Source: Chamaea fasciata (lineage: Eukaryota; Chordata; Aves; Passeriformes; Sylviidae). Taken from it: a stretch of DNA of 64,000 nt. Shown here piece by piece: positions 36,678 through 48,800 of this stretch. The stretch is from positions 186,001 through 250,000 of the forward strand of contig JARCOQ010000072.1 of assembly GCA_029207755.1 (NCBI GenBank). The letters run 5' to 3'. Under the pieces are notes generated by a model. It did no database searches. It was not told the origin of the DNA and saw only the letters and a list, made by a program, of their open reading frames with translations. A program made the position numbers and the translations under genes. How positions within the stretch are numbered: position 1 is the stretch's first letter; the number at the start of each line of letters is the position of its first letter.

Positions 36678-37186
36678 TGTTCGATGGAAAAACCCAGCAC
36701 CCATATGGGAACATCAGAACCCGAGCAGAAACAATGGGCAAGTCACGGTGGACTGTGCCTGCCGACTTGTACTGGTTGACACTGTACCTGCTGACGACCG
36801 ACTTGTTCTGAGCTCTCTAAATGAACACACCGCAATGATTTCCCCCACCTGTTTGGCCAACTGCCTGTCGCTTCGGAGAGGACTATAAAAACCCTGGAGA
36901 CCCCCGCTCACTTTTGAGATCTCCCCACTGGAGAAGATCGCGTCTATAGGCATCTTCAAAAGCCTCGAGGACTCGACCCTCCATGTTGGTAGCTATAATC
37001 CCCTTGCCCTCTTTTTCTGTCTTTCTTACTATTCTCTTTTCTCTCCCCACTATTGCATTTGTTGGCACTAAATAAAGGTGCATTTGTGATTGAGTAAACT
37101 GAGTTTGTCCCCCGCTGTGTCTTTTGCGCTCTGAGATCCCTAAAACGAACCATCACGAACCCCACTTGTGTGAGCGGATCGTGACA
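36678..37186 (+). mobile_element. Solo ERV LTR
   Basis: About 509 bp starting TGTTCGATGG and ending GATCGTGACA. A TATA box (ACTATAAAAACC) lies at about 36884, followed by a pyrimidine-rich stretch and AATAAAGG at about 37071, then a U5-like end. The order and spacing are typical of a gammaretrovirus-like avian LTR. No internal viral sequence lies on either side, so it is most likely a solo LTR. The target duplication is unclear because both flanks contain GTG repeats. Confidence 0.72.
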
Positions 37187-37479
37187 GTGTGCTAAAAGAA
37201 ATGTGAGGGGGTAGAAGGTCAATACCAAAAATCAAACCAAATGAATCCTTCCTTTTTTTGTTTTTGCTGTGTTTCCATCTGTTTCCATCTTTCCATTTGC
37301 TGTGTTTCCAAAGCAAGGAAGGGGCAGGAGTTTAGGAGGGGCTGGTTCAGCTCAGCCTTGCTGATAAAGCAATTTGGGTTTTCCCTCATCAATCTGTTTC
37401 ATTAACTAAAAATGCAGAATTGGAGAAGTTGTTGGATATTTTTGCGTTTTTCTGCAGCTGGCGGCAGGAGACTTTGCTC

Positions 37480-37855
37480 AGACCGGGGGTTGGGGCTGTC
37501 CAGCCTGGAGAAGAGAAAGACCTGGGGAGATTTCACTGGGGCCTTCCAAGACCACAAGGGAGCCTGAAAGAGCTGCAGAGGGACCTTGGACAAGGACCTG
37601 GAGCACCAGGACAAGGGGGAATGGCTTTAAACTACAGGAGGAGAGATTTAGATGGGATCTTGGGAAGGAATTCCTCCCTGGGAGGGTGGGGAGGGCTGGG
37701 CTGGAATTCCCAGAGCAGCTGTGGCTGCCCCTGGATCCCTGGGAGTGTCCAAGGCCAGCTTGGAGCCCCTGGGACAGTGGGAGGTGTCCCTGCCCGTGGC
37801 AGGGTGGGGCTTGAAGGTCCTTCCATCCCAAATTCCATGATTCCAACCCAAAGAT
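37480..37855 (+). mobile_element. CR1 LINE 3' fragment, + orientation
   Basis: TGTCCAGCCTGGAGAAGAGA, GCTGCAGAGGGACCTTGGAC, GGAGGAGAGATTTAGATGGG, GAGCAGCTGTGGCTGCCCCT and CCATGATTCCAACCC follow CR1 order to its 3' end. It faces the copy at 35138-35335. Confidence 0.88.
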
Positions 37856-38006
37856 AACCTGGATTGGAGGCAGCAGTGCCTGGGGGCTAAAGCACCTTCC
37901 CAGCTGTTATCAGAACAGGAGTTGCAGACATTTTATCCCTGGGTTTTCTTCCTTGTCCCTCAGCTGGGAGGTGATGGGAACGACCAGCAGGAGCTTCCCC
38001 AGGCCC

Positions 38007-38401
38007 TGGGAGTGGGACACTGGGAATGGGACACTGGGAGTGGGACACTTTGGGAATGGGATACTTTGGGAGTGGGACACTGGGAGTGGAACACTGGGAA
38101 TGGGACACTGGGAGTGGGAAACTTTGGGAGTGGGACACTTTGGGAATGGGACACTGGGAATGGGACACATTGGGACATTTTGGGAGTGGGGACACTGTGG
38201 GAATGAGACTCTTTGGGAATGGGACTCTTTGAGAATGGGACACTGGGAATGGGACTCTTTGGGAATGGGACACTAGGAATGGGACACTTTGGGAATGGGA
38301 CACTGGGAATGGGACACTGGGAATGGGACACTGGGAATGGGACATTTTGGGACAGTTTGGGAAGGGGACTCTTTGAGAGTGGGACGCTTTGGGAGTGGCA
38401 C
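38007..38401 (+). repeat. G-rich minisatellite (GGGAATGGGACACT units)
   Basis: About 20-25 copies of a 14- to 19-bp unit, GGGAATGGGACACT with an optional TTT and AAT/AGT variants. Each unit holds two GGG tracts separated by three bases, so the array has dense quadruplex potential on the + strand. ORFs over it are repeats of composition. Confidence 0.9.
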
Positions 38402-39611
38402 TTTTACAACCACTATTGGCTTTGTGGTTTATCCTGAGACAACAGACCCAACCATAAATTGTCACTTCAGGGCCAGCATTTAGTGCCAGCTCAGGGAAAT
38501 GCAGGGTGGTTGTGGCAGGTATTAAACACCCCCAATAAATCCTGGAGGAGGATCCCAGGGTAACCATGCCTGCTTGCCAAATCTGTTTGCAGAGCGCACA
38601 AAAGCAATGAGGAAAACATTGCAACAGCACAAAGGTTTTCTCACAGCTCCACCACAGGCTTCTGCCTCAGCAAAGCTGATTGTTGGTGCTTTTCTTCCAG
38701 CCCCAAACTGGGATTGAGCCAGGCCCTGCATCCATTGGGACTGGGATGCTGTGGCTGTAGGATAAACCCCCAGCCAAGCCCCGCAGGGAGCCATTTATCC
38801 TGTTTGGAGCCCGTTTATTTTTCCTCCTTCCCCTGAAGATGTGTGTGAGGAGCAGAGATTCAGCCAGGCCCTCTTCCCAGGCCCATGGGATGTGTGTTTC
38901 TTTCCCGTTTCCTGGAAGCGCTCGATGTTTGGGGAAGGTTTCTGGGCCACGAGGAGCTGCTGGACACCATCCACAGCCCCTCTCAGGCATTTTCTGCTGG
39001 GTGGGACTCCCTGAAAATCCCTTCAGCTTTGTAGGGAAAGCACTTTTCCTACGGGGCACACAGGGTGTGAGGCTGGCCCTGGGAAAGAAATATTCCCAGG
39101 GAAGAAAGGCTGGGAACGTGCTGACGGCAGCACTGCACTTTCAGGTGTCACTGTAAGAAGCATCTAAAAAGCTCCATTTCTGCTTGGTGGGCAGAAAGTG
39201 CAGGAAAAAGTGCTGGGAATGTCCACATGGACTTCAATTAGCATCAAGCAGCATCACAAGTGGTTTCGTCCAGGCAGGAGTCACAGTCACTGTGAGGTGA
39301 TGAAAACGGAGATGGGATCTGCTTGAGGCGGATGGTGCAGCGGCTGCGCACCTGCGACGTGTATCCCTCAGGGTACCTATTTCTTTAGAACACTATGAAG
39401 ACTAGAGGGAATTGAAAGTCCACTGCAGTTTAGGTTGTTCTTCACGAGATTGTTCAAGTCGAGCACAGCCATTCTGTTCAGCAGACACACGGGCAGGGGC
39501 TTCTTGGAGCGCTGCTCTGGCACCCATTCTTTGGAGGAGGGGATTGCAGGAAAGAAGAAAAGAAGCTCATCAACTACTGAAGAGGAAGAGTCACTGACAG
39601 GAAGCAGTGGG
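38402..39611. other. Intergenic DNA, nothing recognised
   Basis: Mixed DNA between two tandem arrays. No exon, RNA gene or repeat family recognised. Confidence 0.35.
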
Positions 39612-40500
39612 TTAAGAAATGTGAGGGGGAAAAAGGCAGAAAACATGAGGTGACAAGTGTGAGAAATGGGAGTGGAAAAAGGAGGGAAGTGTGAGGGAAG
39701 AAAAGGGAAGGAAACCTGAGTGGGAAAGGCTGAGAAAACGGAGGGGAAAATGGTGAAGACGTGAGTGAAAGTAGGAGAGGAAGGTGAGAGGAGGAAAAGG
39801 CAGCAAATATGATGGGAAAATTCTAAGAAACATGATCAGGGAAGGCTGAAAAACATAGAGGAAAAAATGGAGGGAAATGTGAGGGGAAGAGAGTGAGAAA
39901 ATTACTGGCAGAGAGAGAGAAACAGGCAGCAAATGTGAGGGGAACATTGTGAGAATCCTGAGGGGAAAAGAGGGAGAAACCAGAGGGCAGAAAAAGGCAG
40001 AAAACATTAGGGGGGAAAAAAGGGTGGGAAGTTGGATTGGAAAAGTGGCAGAAAACAGGAGTGAAAAAAGGGCAGAAAATGCTAGAGGAAAAGTAGAAGC
40101 AACATGAGGGGGAAAGAATGATAAACGTGAGGGGAAAAGTGGGAGAAATGTAAGAGGGAAAGCCTGGGAAACATGAGGGCAAAAGTGAGAAACATGAGGA
40201 GACAACTTGGAGAAAAATGACTGAGGAAAGGAGAAAAGCATGAGGGGAAAAAAGGGCAGGATAAGTGAGGGGAAAATTGTGAGAATCGTGAAAGAACAAA
40301 AAAGCAGGAAAAAGCGGGAAGTTGGGGAAATGTGAGAGGCAAAGCGTGAGGAAGGGGAGCTGAAAAGGGTGGGGAAAATGAGTAAAACTTGGGAGGCAAA
40401 CATGACAGGAAAACTGTGAGACTTGAGAGGGGGAAGGGGTGGAAATGTGAGAGGGAAAAGAACAGGAAACGTGAAGGGAGAAAAGGAGAGAAGGCAGGAT
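39612..40500 (+). repeat. Homopurine-biased minisatellite
   Basis: Nearly 900 bp of A/G-rich tandem repeats built from words like GAGGGGAAAA, GGCAGAAAACATGAG and GTGAGGGG, with irregular period. The complementary strand is pyrimidine-rich and gives long Ser/Phe/Pro ORFs that are not genes. Such asymmetric tracts can form triplex DNA. Confidence 0.85.
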
Positions 40501-42744
40501 TGGCATGACAGCTGAAATGATTCCTAACACATTCCCCCATGCATTTGCCCATTTATTGCACTAGCCCAGGGCTTCTCTGTATGTCCGTCTCCCCCTGTGC
40601 CTTGATTCCTGTTCGGAAGCAGTAGAAGTGCAGGATGTGCCCACCAGCAGGAGCTGCTCCAGGCTGGGAAGGGGCCAGGTGGTGCTGATTTCCAGAGGCT
40701 TCTGTGTCCCAGGTGAGGCCAGGGCAGGAGTGGGTTGAAAGGTGCTGCTGCTGCTCCTCTGTGCCAGAGAGCCCTGGCTGGGCAGGGCACGGCGCCCACT
40801 GCACTGCGGGCTCTTTCTCCTGTCACAGCTGGGCACACCTGGCAACAAATCATGACGACTTGTGGGGAAACCAAGGGCTTTGTGGAGGCTGCATTGCTCT
40901 GCACACACGCGGGCCACCTGCAGCACAGAGCTTTGGCCCCCAGAAAGGTAAACCCGAGGGGAACAGCTGGAAAAGGTTTCATTTTCACCTGTCAATAGAT
41001 GACTTTATTTCAGTGCTGGGTGCGTGGGGAATCACTTTCCTAACACGTGCTCAGCCAGAAATCCCACCTACTCATTTGTAACCATGGAAACAAGACCTAC
41101 TCATTACTTTGCTGAAACTCACAGGCTAAACATTCCCTCAAATTAGTTGACATATTTAAATCACTTCTCAGAAGTTACTGACAGGAGAGTAGGGCTCTCT
41201 TGAGAGTCTCGGCTGGTCATTTGGGGAACATCCCATTGCTGCAATTCTCCTCTGATGCTCAAGAGCCTCCTACAACCACTCTTTTCCCCTTGAATGCATT
41301 CCAGCTACATTCTTGGGAAGACTATTCTCAAGGCTAAGGTAGTCACTTGCACACATCAATCACTGCTCTGGAGGAATAGAGGGCTCAACAGTCTGTTAAT
41401 GCAAAGGGAATTCACAATTTGTTACAGTTCAATATTTTCTCAAAACCTGCCTTCTCTGGGCATTGCTCACAAGCATTTCTTTAATTCACCTTGAAAATGT
41501 TTTTGCTGACTGAAGCCACATTGTGTCTTTCCTTCAGCAATTCAGAAGAAAAACACAAACTGCCTGCTGAAACCCTTCTGCTCCCTTCCAAATCAGTTCA
41601 CTGCTCAAGCACGAGCCACAGGCTCCTGCCCGATTCCCTCTGTGAGATAGGAGGTAATATTTTGCTGCAGCTGCAGGGTTATGAGAAGAAAGAACGAAAG
41701 CTGTTGGTTCTTGGGGTTGTTATTTAGGGTTTGGGTTTGTTCTAGTTGATTTGTTGGGTGTTGCTGTGAGCTGGGAGAGGGGCCAGTGTGAAGACCAAAC
41801 CAAAAGGGAAGTAGGAGAAGAGGGGAGGGGACAGAAAAGGAGGCGGTGGGGACAGAATACAAGTTTCCTATTTCCCAGCCAAAGGGAAAGGGGACATGGT
41901 TCGCCCTGGGCTGGGAAAGGCAATAAAAAGCAGCATTTTCTGTCTGTGTGTTGTGCGTGTGTTTGGCTCTTGGGAGAGGGAGATACACACCCAGCTCAGG
42001 TGAATCCATCCTAAAAAACAGTTCTCTTTGGCTTTGATGACGTTGTCACCCCATTAAATTTCATCTGAGAGTTGGCTCCTCTCTAACACCTCTCTATCTC
42101 CCAGCAGCTCAGGGCTGCATTGCACAGTGCTTGCTGTGTGCCAGAGAGCTCAAAGCAGGCTGGCCTGGCGCCCCGGAATATTTCTGCAGAACACTCTGCA
42201 TTTCACTCTTTTGCTCTGGCTCAGTGCACAACTCCAGCACTGCAGGCGCTTCCTCCCAGAGCCGTGTGAGGCCCCGGCTCCTGCAGATGTGACCTGACAA
42301 GCTGTCCCTGCCTGCCGCTGGCCTCGGTTCCACCGGCAGAAGCGCCGTGCCTGAAGGAGGCTGCCCTGTGCCGGAGCCTGCGGAGCAGCCCGGCTCCCTC
42401 CCCTGTGCCCAGAGCGCTGCACACACTGCTCACCTTGGCCAGGAGTTAGAGGGCAGCCGGCACAAGGGTGGCAATCCTCAGCCAGGCCTGCAGCCCTCGC
42501 CTGTGGTTTGCCTTTCTCTGCTCCTGTGCACGCTCCGGACGGCCGATGCCACCGGTCTGTGCTGTGCCCAGCACGGCCACACTTCCCCTCGGGAGAGCCT
42601 TCCCCACTTTCCAACTGTACCAAAGAAGCCATCAATGTCACTCTCCACCTCTAAGAAAAAACTGACACTTCAGAAGAAAATGTTGAGCTTTCTCAGAGGC
42701 TCAGAAGGAGGGGAATCTTTGAAAGGAGTTGAGGTTTCACAAAC
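40501..42744. other. DNA downstream of the PAK-like gene
   Basis: No gene or repeat family recognised. It lies beyond the poly(A) signal of the - strand PAK-like gene. ORFs of 80-160 codons on both strands overlap and have no domain. Confidence 0.4.
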
Positions 42745-42750
42745 TTTATT
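42745..42750 (-). terminator. Poly(A) signal of the PAK-like gene
   Basis: AATAAA on the - strand, about 77 bases after the stop codon at 42827-42829, is a normal position for cleavage and polyadenylation with a short 3'UTR. The 3'UTR between holds a small degenerate repeat of ATCCTACTCTA type. Confidence 0.6.
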
Positions 42751-42826
42751 TCCAATCCTATGCTACTATCCTACTCCACTGTCCTAGCTGCAATCCTACT
42801 CTACAGTCCTATTCTACAATCCTTCT

Positions 42827-45800
42827 CTATACTGGTGTTGGAGAAAACAGTTGTCTGATTCCTGTCTCCTCCTTCCACTCTTTCACTGAAGTGATCAGTG
42901 GCACCAGGCTGGACACAGGCTTGGCTGATGTTACAAATGGATGCTGCACAAAGAAAAAAAAAAAACAAGAATGAACCATTACTTTGCAAGCTAAGAGCCT
43001 CAAAGGCAGGGCAATATTTTTCAAAGGAAAAGGAGATTGAATCAGAGTACGTCTAAGGAGCAACAGTGGGGCCACATTGGCACAGCTTGCTGCAAGAGCT
43101 GCTAAGTGCTCCAGGCCTGGAAATATCTCTGGTCTGAGCATCCTGATCTCTTGAAAGAGGTCCCTGGTCATATTGCAGGGCACTTGGAGCAGATGACCCT
43201 TACAGGCCCTTGCCAGCCCAGCCCAGTCTAGGATTCCTGACTGTTCTCATTTGAACAGCACCAAGAGTGGAGGTGAGGAGGACGAGGCTCATCTGATGCC
43301 TGGCAGTTCAGTGCAGGAGGAGCCCGTCCCTGGGACACTGTTTCCCCTGCAGCCCCTTGGCATTTTACCTGCAGCAGCTCCTTGGCAGACCAGCGCCGCG
43401 CCTCGTCTCTCTGCAGGCAGCAGCTCAGGAAGTCACGCAGAAAAGGGGAGCGGAGCTTGGGCTGCTGCAGCTTTGGGATCCCTTTGGTGTCTTTCAGGAG
43501 TTGAGCCTGAAGAGAAAGGAAACATGAGTTTCTCACCTGCTTCTTTCACGTCTGGAACTGCTCTCCCAGATCCCATTGTTTCAGGTGCTCTCTGCAGTGG
43601 CACTTTCTGCCGTGGCACAGAGGCAGAGATGACTTTCCTGACCAACAAAACACCCAAAGCCCGATGCAGCCACAGCTTTCCCAGCATCCAGCAGCTCTTG
43701 CCTTGGCAGTTGATTTCATTGACTGGCCTTGTTAGTGGAAACAATAGCAGCAAAAGCAGGTTTCCTTCTCTGAGGATTCACCTGAGGGGCTTGACAGGCT
43801 ATTTGGAAGAGGGACTTTGCTCTACTAACTCACTCTACTATTTCCAAAGATAATTACATGAAAAGCATCTCTGCAGCTCTTGTTGGTCCCTTAAGCACAG
43901 CTGCCATCAAACCAAAGTCATCAAGCTTTTTCCTTGGTTCTTGAAAACAATGGGAATTGCAAGCAAAGAAAGGAAATCCCTCAGTTATTCCTCAGGTAAG
44001 GAAACAAACATTTGGAATCTCATCTTCCACACAGACACATGAAGATGCATGCACAAATGTCTTGGGACGAAAATGCCTCTTTGGGCACACAGGAAACACC
44101 TGCACCTCCGTCTCTCATCAGACTGCAAATTTCAGCTTCCCTTAGGCAGCAAAAGGAAAATTTTGGTGGTCAAAGCAGAAGAGGGAGAAACGCCATCCAT
44201 GTGGTAGCCCTCTGCTCATTTGGACACTCAAGTCAATGCATTAATGGCATGGCCATCCTAGAAAGTGCCTGGAAACAAAGGGGTGGGTTTGGCCGGCTCT
44301 CCACATGGCCAGGCTTCATCTTAGTGACATGGAGGTGACGGCTTGGGTTAGGAAAGAAAGACGGTCACTGAGTGTTTCAGCAGCACCGCACAAGAAGCAC
44401 AAGAGACTCTGTGGCCTTCACACCCTCTTGTCAAGGTTTCAGGCAAATTTCCTTGTGAGAAGAATGGGGGTGCACTTCTTCTCTCCAAACCACTGTTTTA
44501 TAAACATTCTCGGGTTTGGGTTACTTTCCTTTATTTCAGGAAAGATAACACCACTTCTAAGATGCTTGTTTGCTGCTATTAGGGCTGTCTACAAAGCCAA
44601 AAGAGCTGGAACGACTTCTAAGCCAAAGCCCAGTGTTGCCTGAGAAGGGAGATTGTTTGTGTGGGCTAAGGCTTGAGTTCCCCCACGGATGCAACCAAAA
44701 CCCCAGCAGATGCTGATGTGCGGCCGGGACATTTTCAGAAAGGGACTGTGGTGGAAGTAGTTCCAGCGGATGGCAATGGGATTTTGTCCAGTGGCACACA
44801 GAACGTGGGATGGGGGAGAAAGACAGCGGGATCAGAGAGTATTTACACCTTACCATGGCAGAATTTTCCTCCCAGTCAGGAGCTTCTCCTTCCACCATTT
44901 CAATGACCACGATTCCCAAAGACCATATGTCCACTTTGGGGCCATAGGGTTCACCGTTCACTTCAGGTGCCATCCACTGAAGAGTCCCGACCACCGATCT
45001 CCGTCTGCTCTGCTCAGGGGTGAGTTGAGCAGAGAGGCCAAAATCAGCTGGGGAGAGAGCAAAAGACCGTTTTGATTTGAATCCTGTGCAATTAGGAAAG
45101 CACGCAAAAGAATTTCCCGGTAGAAGTTTGAGAATGTGCTCTTGAATCTCCTGGACAACTCTCCCTGCTCTGTTTCCTCAGGACTTTAGCCAAGGAAATA
45201 TGGTGCTGGCTGCTTCAGAAATCCCCACATTTTTTACACGGCCTCCAGCAGGGGCTTTTCAAACTTTAGACATGTAGCTCCCTCCCTCTGGAAGGGACAC
45301 GCACAGAGCAATGCCACTGTGGACGGCTCGAGCCTTGCCATAGGTCTGTGCACGTTGCCACCGCGTGGTCAGCTCACAACAGGCTCCCTGCACTGCCACC
45401 AGCACCGTTTTGGGGGGGCTGGCACTCACTCAAAAGCAGCCCCACAGCCCACATATCCCTGGAACGCTGCACCTGCCCAAGAATATACTGACCCAGCTTG
45501 ACAGAGCCATCCGTTTTGAGAAGGATGTTGAGGCTTTTCAAATCTCTGTGCATCACATGGTTGGCGTGGAGAAAATGCAGTCCTTGCAGGCACTGAGAGA
45601 GAAACCAGAAACAGGAGGGCAAATATCAGTGATGTGATTTCATCACACAAGAAAGGAAAGAGCTCTCCAAGATTCCCTCTGCAGGGGAATGAGGAGTAAT
45701 GGCAGAACACAGTGCCACGGAGGGGAAGAGCTCGCTGCTCCAACACAGGCAGGGCAGCACCTTTCTAAAGAAAGGCATGTCAGCTTGCCAAAGAGCAACA

Positions 45801-48800
45801 GCAACTGCTGGTGTAGACTCTGCCCTGCAAACCAGCCAGGATGACTGCTGCTGCAGTGGATGTGCTCAGAAGTACAGAGCACTCTGGCTGCACTGCTAAC
45901 CTTTCCAGCTGAGGACTCAGAGAAATGAGTCTCTCTTTCTTCTTTGCTGGTCCTTTCAAATGCTCCCACCATCACCACCTTTGCTTTTACAGGCAAGGAA
46001 TGCAGTGCCAACAGACCAAAGTTTAGAGAGGCAAGATGGAGAAGAGCAAATACAAGAGCCAGAGTGAAAATGCAACAGCAGGAGACAAGAGGACAAGAAC
46101 AGAGTCCAGTGAGTGCAGGGGCACTGGCAGGCAGTTCGCTTGAGATGCTCTTGCTTGCCCAGAGCATATCAGCCACACAGAAACAAAGCCTGGCTCATGG
46201 AATCGCTCCTGTTCTGAGCCCCTTTCCCAGACAATCCTGCCCAAGCTCTGGGAAGCACAGCTGGGATCCCCGACTGACCTCCCGACTGATGATGGCAATC
46301 TCGTCTTCTGTCAGGCGAGTCTTTTGGATTGTGTCGTAAAGACTGCCTCCATCCATGTACTCCATCACCAGCCACAGTTCTTCATGCACAAGGTAGCTGA
46401 AAGAAGGGAACAAGGCCATGCAGATGAACATGCATTCGTTGGCTCCTTTGCTTGATTCTTGTTTTCAGGTCCCTTTGTGACAAGGACAGAATTAAAAGAA
46501 TTAAAGACATTCCCTCCGGGCTGTGGGTTGTTTGCAGTCTGTGCAGTCTCAAGGAGAACAGCACATCTGTCAAAAGGAGATGTCTCTGATGGCCAGCAAT
46601 CAAAAAGTGCAGTTTAGTAACAGCCAAGATGAAAAACCTGTCCCGCGTGGTATTTCTGGAAATAAGCCCCTAGTGTTCCTGGCATGGCCAGCCCTGGAAA
46701 AGAGGGGCAACAATCCAAGGGAAATCCTCCCTAGCATGCTTCATCAGCATTGAAGAAACCTTAAAAAATCCATCCTGAGACAACATGGAGGCAGCCAACT
46801 TACAGGGTACTGACTTCTTATGGTAGAGTTGATGCGGGTTTTGGAACAATTTTTCAACTATGTGTTGGAAAGCCAGGGATGACTCATGGAGACAAACTGC
46901 ACTCTCTTCCCATCCATTGGAGATGAGTAGAGAAATAATAATGAAGCAATAATTAACAGCTTTCTTTTCTGCTAGTGTCCAAAGTGGGGTTTTAACCTTG
47001 CATGCTTTTACTATGTAAACAAACCTTCATGGGATGAGACCACGACCACTCACCCGTCTAAATAATGGACAAGATGGGGACTCATATTCCTCTTCATGAC
47101 CATGATTTCAGTAACAATATCCTCCATCTCGCTCGGTCCCCGAAGATAGATTTTCTTGATGGCCACCTAGAATGACATTGAAAATCAGTAACTTTAGAAG
47201 CTGGCGGAATGAGACCAAAACACACATGGGGAGAGAGATTTTGCAATGACACCGCCAAGCCGTGCCAAAGTGCCTTGTAATTAGACAAAGGAGTAATTAG
47301 GAAGTGAAATTCCTACAGCCCATTTCTCTGCTCCTTTGGGGGCCAGATCCAGGACACGTGGCCACTGACCACATTTTGCCTTGTCCACTTGTTAGCAATG
47401 GTGTGTCAACTATCATCCCCAAAGCTCTGAGCACACTCTGTCTGTCTGTACTTGAGAAGAAGTAATGCGTGACTTGGTACTCTGTGGATACATCTTGGGC
47501 TATAGGCAGGGCTTGGGGCTTTTAGGGACGCCTTGCAGATCTCTCCCTACGTGCAGTTCTCAAGTGCAGCACTGCAGGTGGCTAAGGAACTGCCAGGAAC
47601 ATTCAGATGTATTTGCTGGCAGCCAGAAATGAGAATTCAGGACTCTGAAGCCGTAGCCCCAGAGAGCAGTGAGATGCTCCTTTGTTGCAGCAATTGAGAG
47701 CCAGGGAGAGCATCCTTCTCTGAAAGGAACCGCTGCCCTCCTTGCCTTCCTTCTGGCAGCTGAGCAGGACAAAGACTGTCCCAAATGCAGCTGGCAGGCT
47801 GGCACCAGTCTGTGCTTCTTGTGCCTTTGCAGCACAGCTCTAGCCACAGCTGCAGCCGCAGCTGACACGAGACAGGAAAGCCCTGGAGAGCAGCAGAATC
47901 TGCAGGGGCTCTTGACATTTACCTCTCCGCCCGTGGCAGTGTCGATCGCTCTGCAAACCTCTCCAAAAGCCCTAGAAACAAAACAGCAGCAAAGAAAGGA
48001 GAAGCCATTTAGACCTTGGAGTGAAAGCCAGCCCAGACAGGAGATGTCTGCTGGAAATGCCTCCAACGTGCAGCATGCAGGAGGGCTCTGCCAGAAGGCA
48101 GATGATGCATGTTCCTCTCCAGTGCATGGGCACCGGGCCTGTTTCTGAAGCATTGGTGTTTAGTGCCTCAGCTCCAAAGGCCAGGTGATTCTTTCATCGT
48201 GGATTTCAGTTTCTAAACTGGGCGGTTTTTATCCTCACCACAGACTATTTCCTTCAGCAAACTCTTGGGAAGAAATGCTCCTGAGAAGTGTTATCTGACT
48301 GCTATGATAGGGGGTAGGTTGCTGTTTCTGGTAATGAAATAGAAGTGTCTTTGATAATGCCTTCTGACCACACTTCCAAATTCTGGCCGGTACTGAGAGA
48401 TGGGGCAGACTAACCCGCGTGTCTGAATATGTTTGCAGCTTGCCTGACTTCACACTTGACAGATATTCCAGCAGCAAATCGCCTGCCCCATGATTGTGTA
48501 GAAGCAACTGTGGTTGGACTCACCCTCTGCCAACAATTTCCTTTTCGGTGTATTTCCTCCGGGGATTTTCTGTGCTCACTATTTGCCCTGAGGGAAACAA
48601 AATACAAAATGCTCACTTGAAAGCAGACATCCCACCATCCAAGAGATACAAAAGGCAGCCCTGCTGGGGCTCTACAGTCTGGCCTTCTGAGTCCTTTGTG
48701 GCCAGCTGGGTAACAACAACAACAACAACAATTGCAACAAGACAGGCAGCTCTGCAGTACAAGCAGGTCAGCACAGAGAATGATTTTCTACAGTCCTTTG

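Noticed and set aside
39612..40530. - strand Ser/Phe/Pro-rich ORFs up to 263 codons
   Set aside because: Translation of the pyrimidine strand of a minisatellite.
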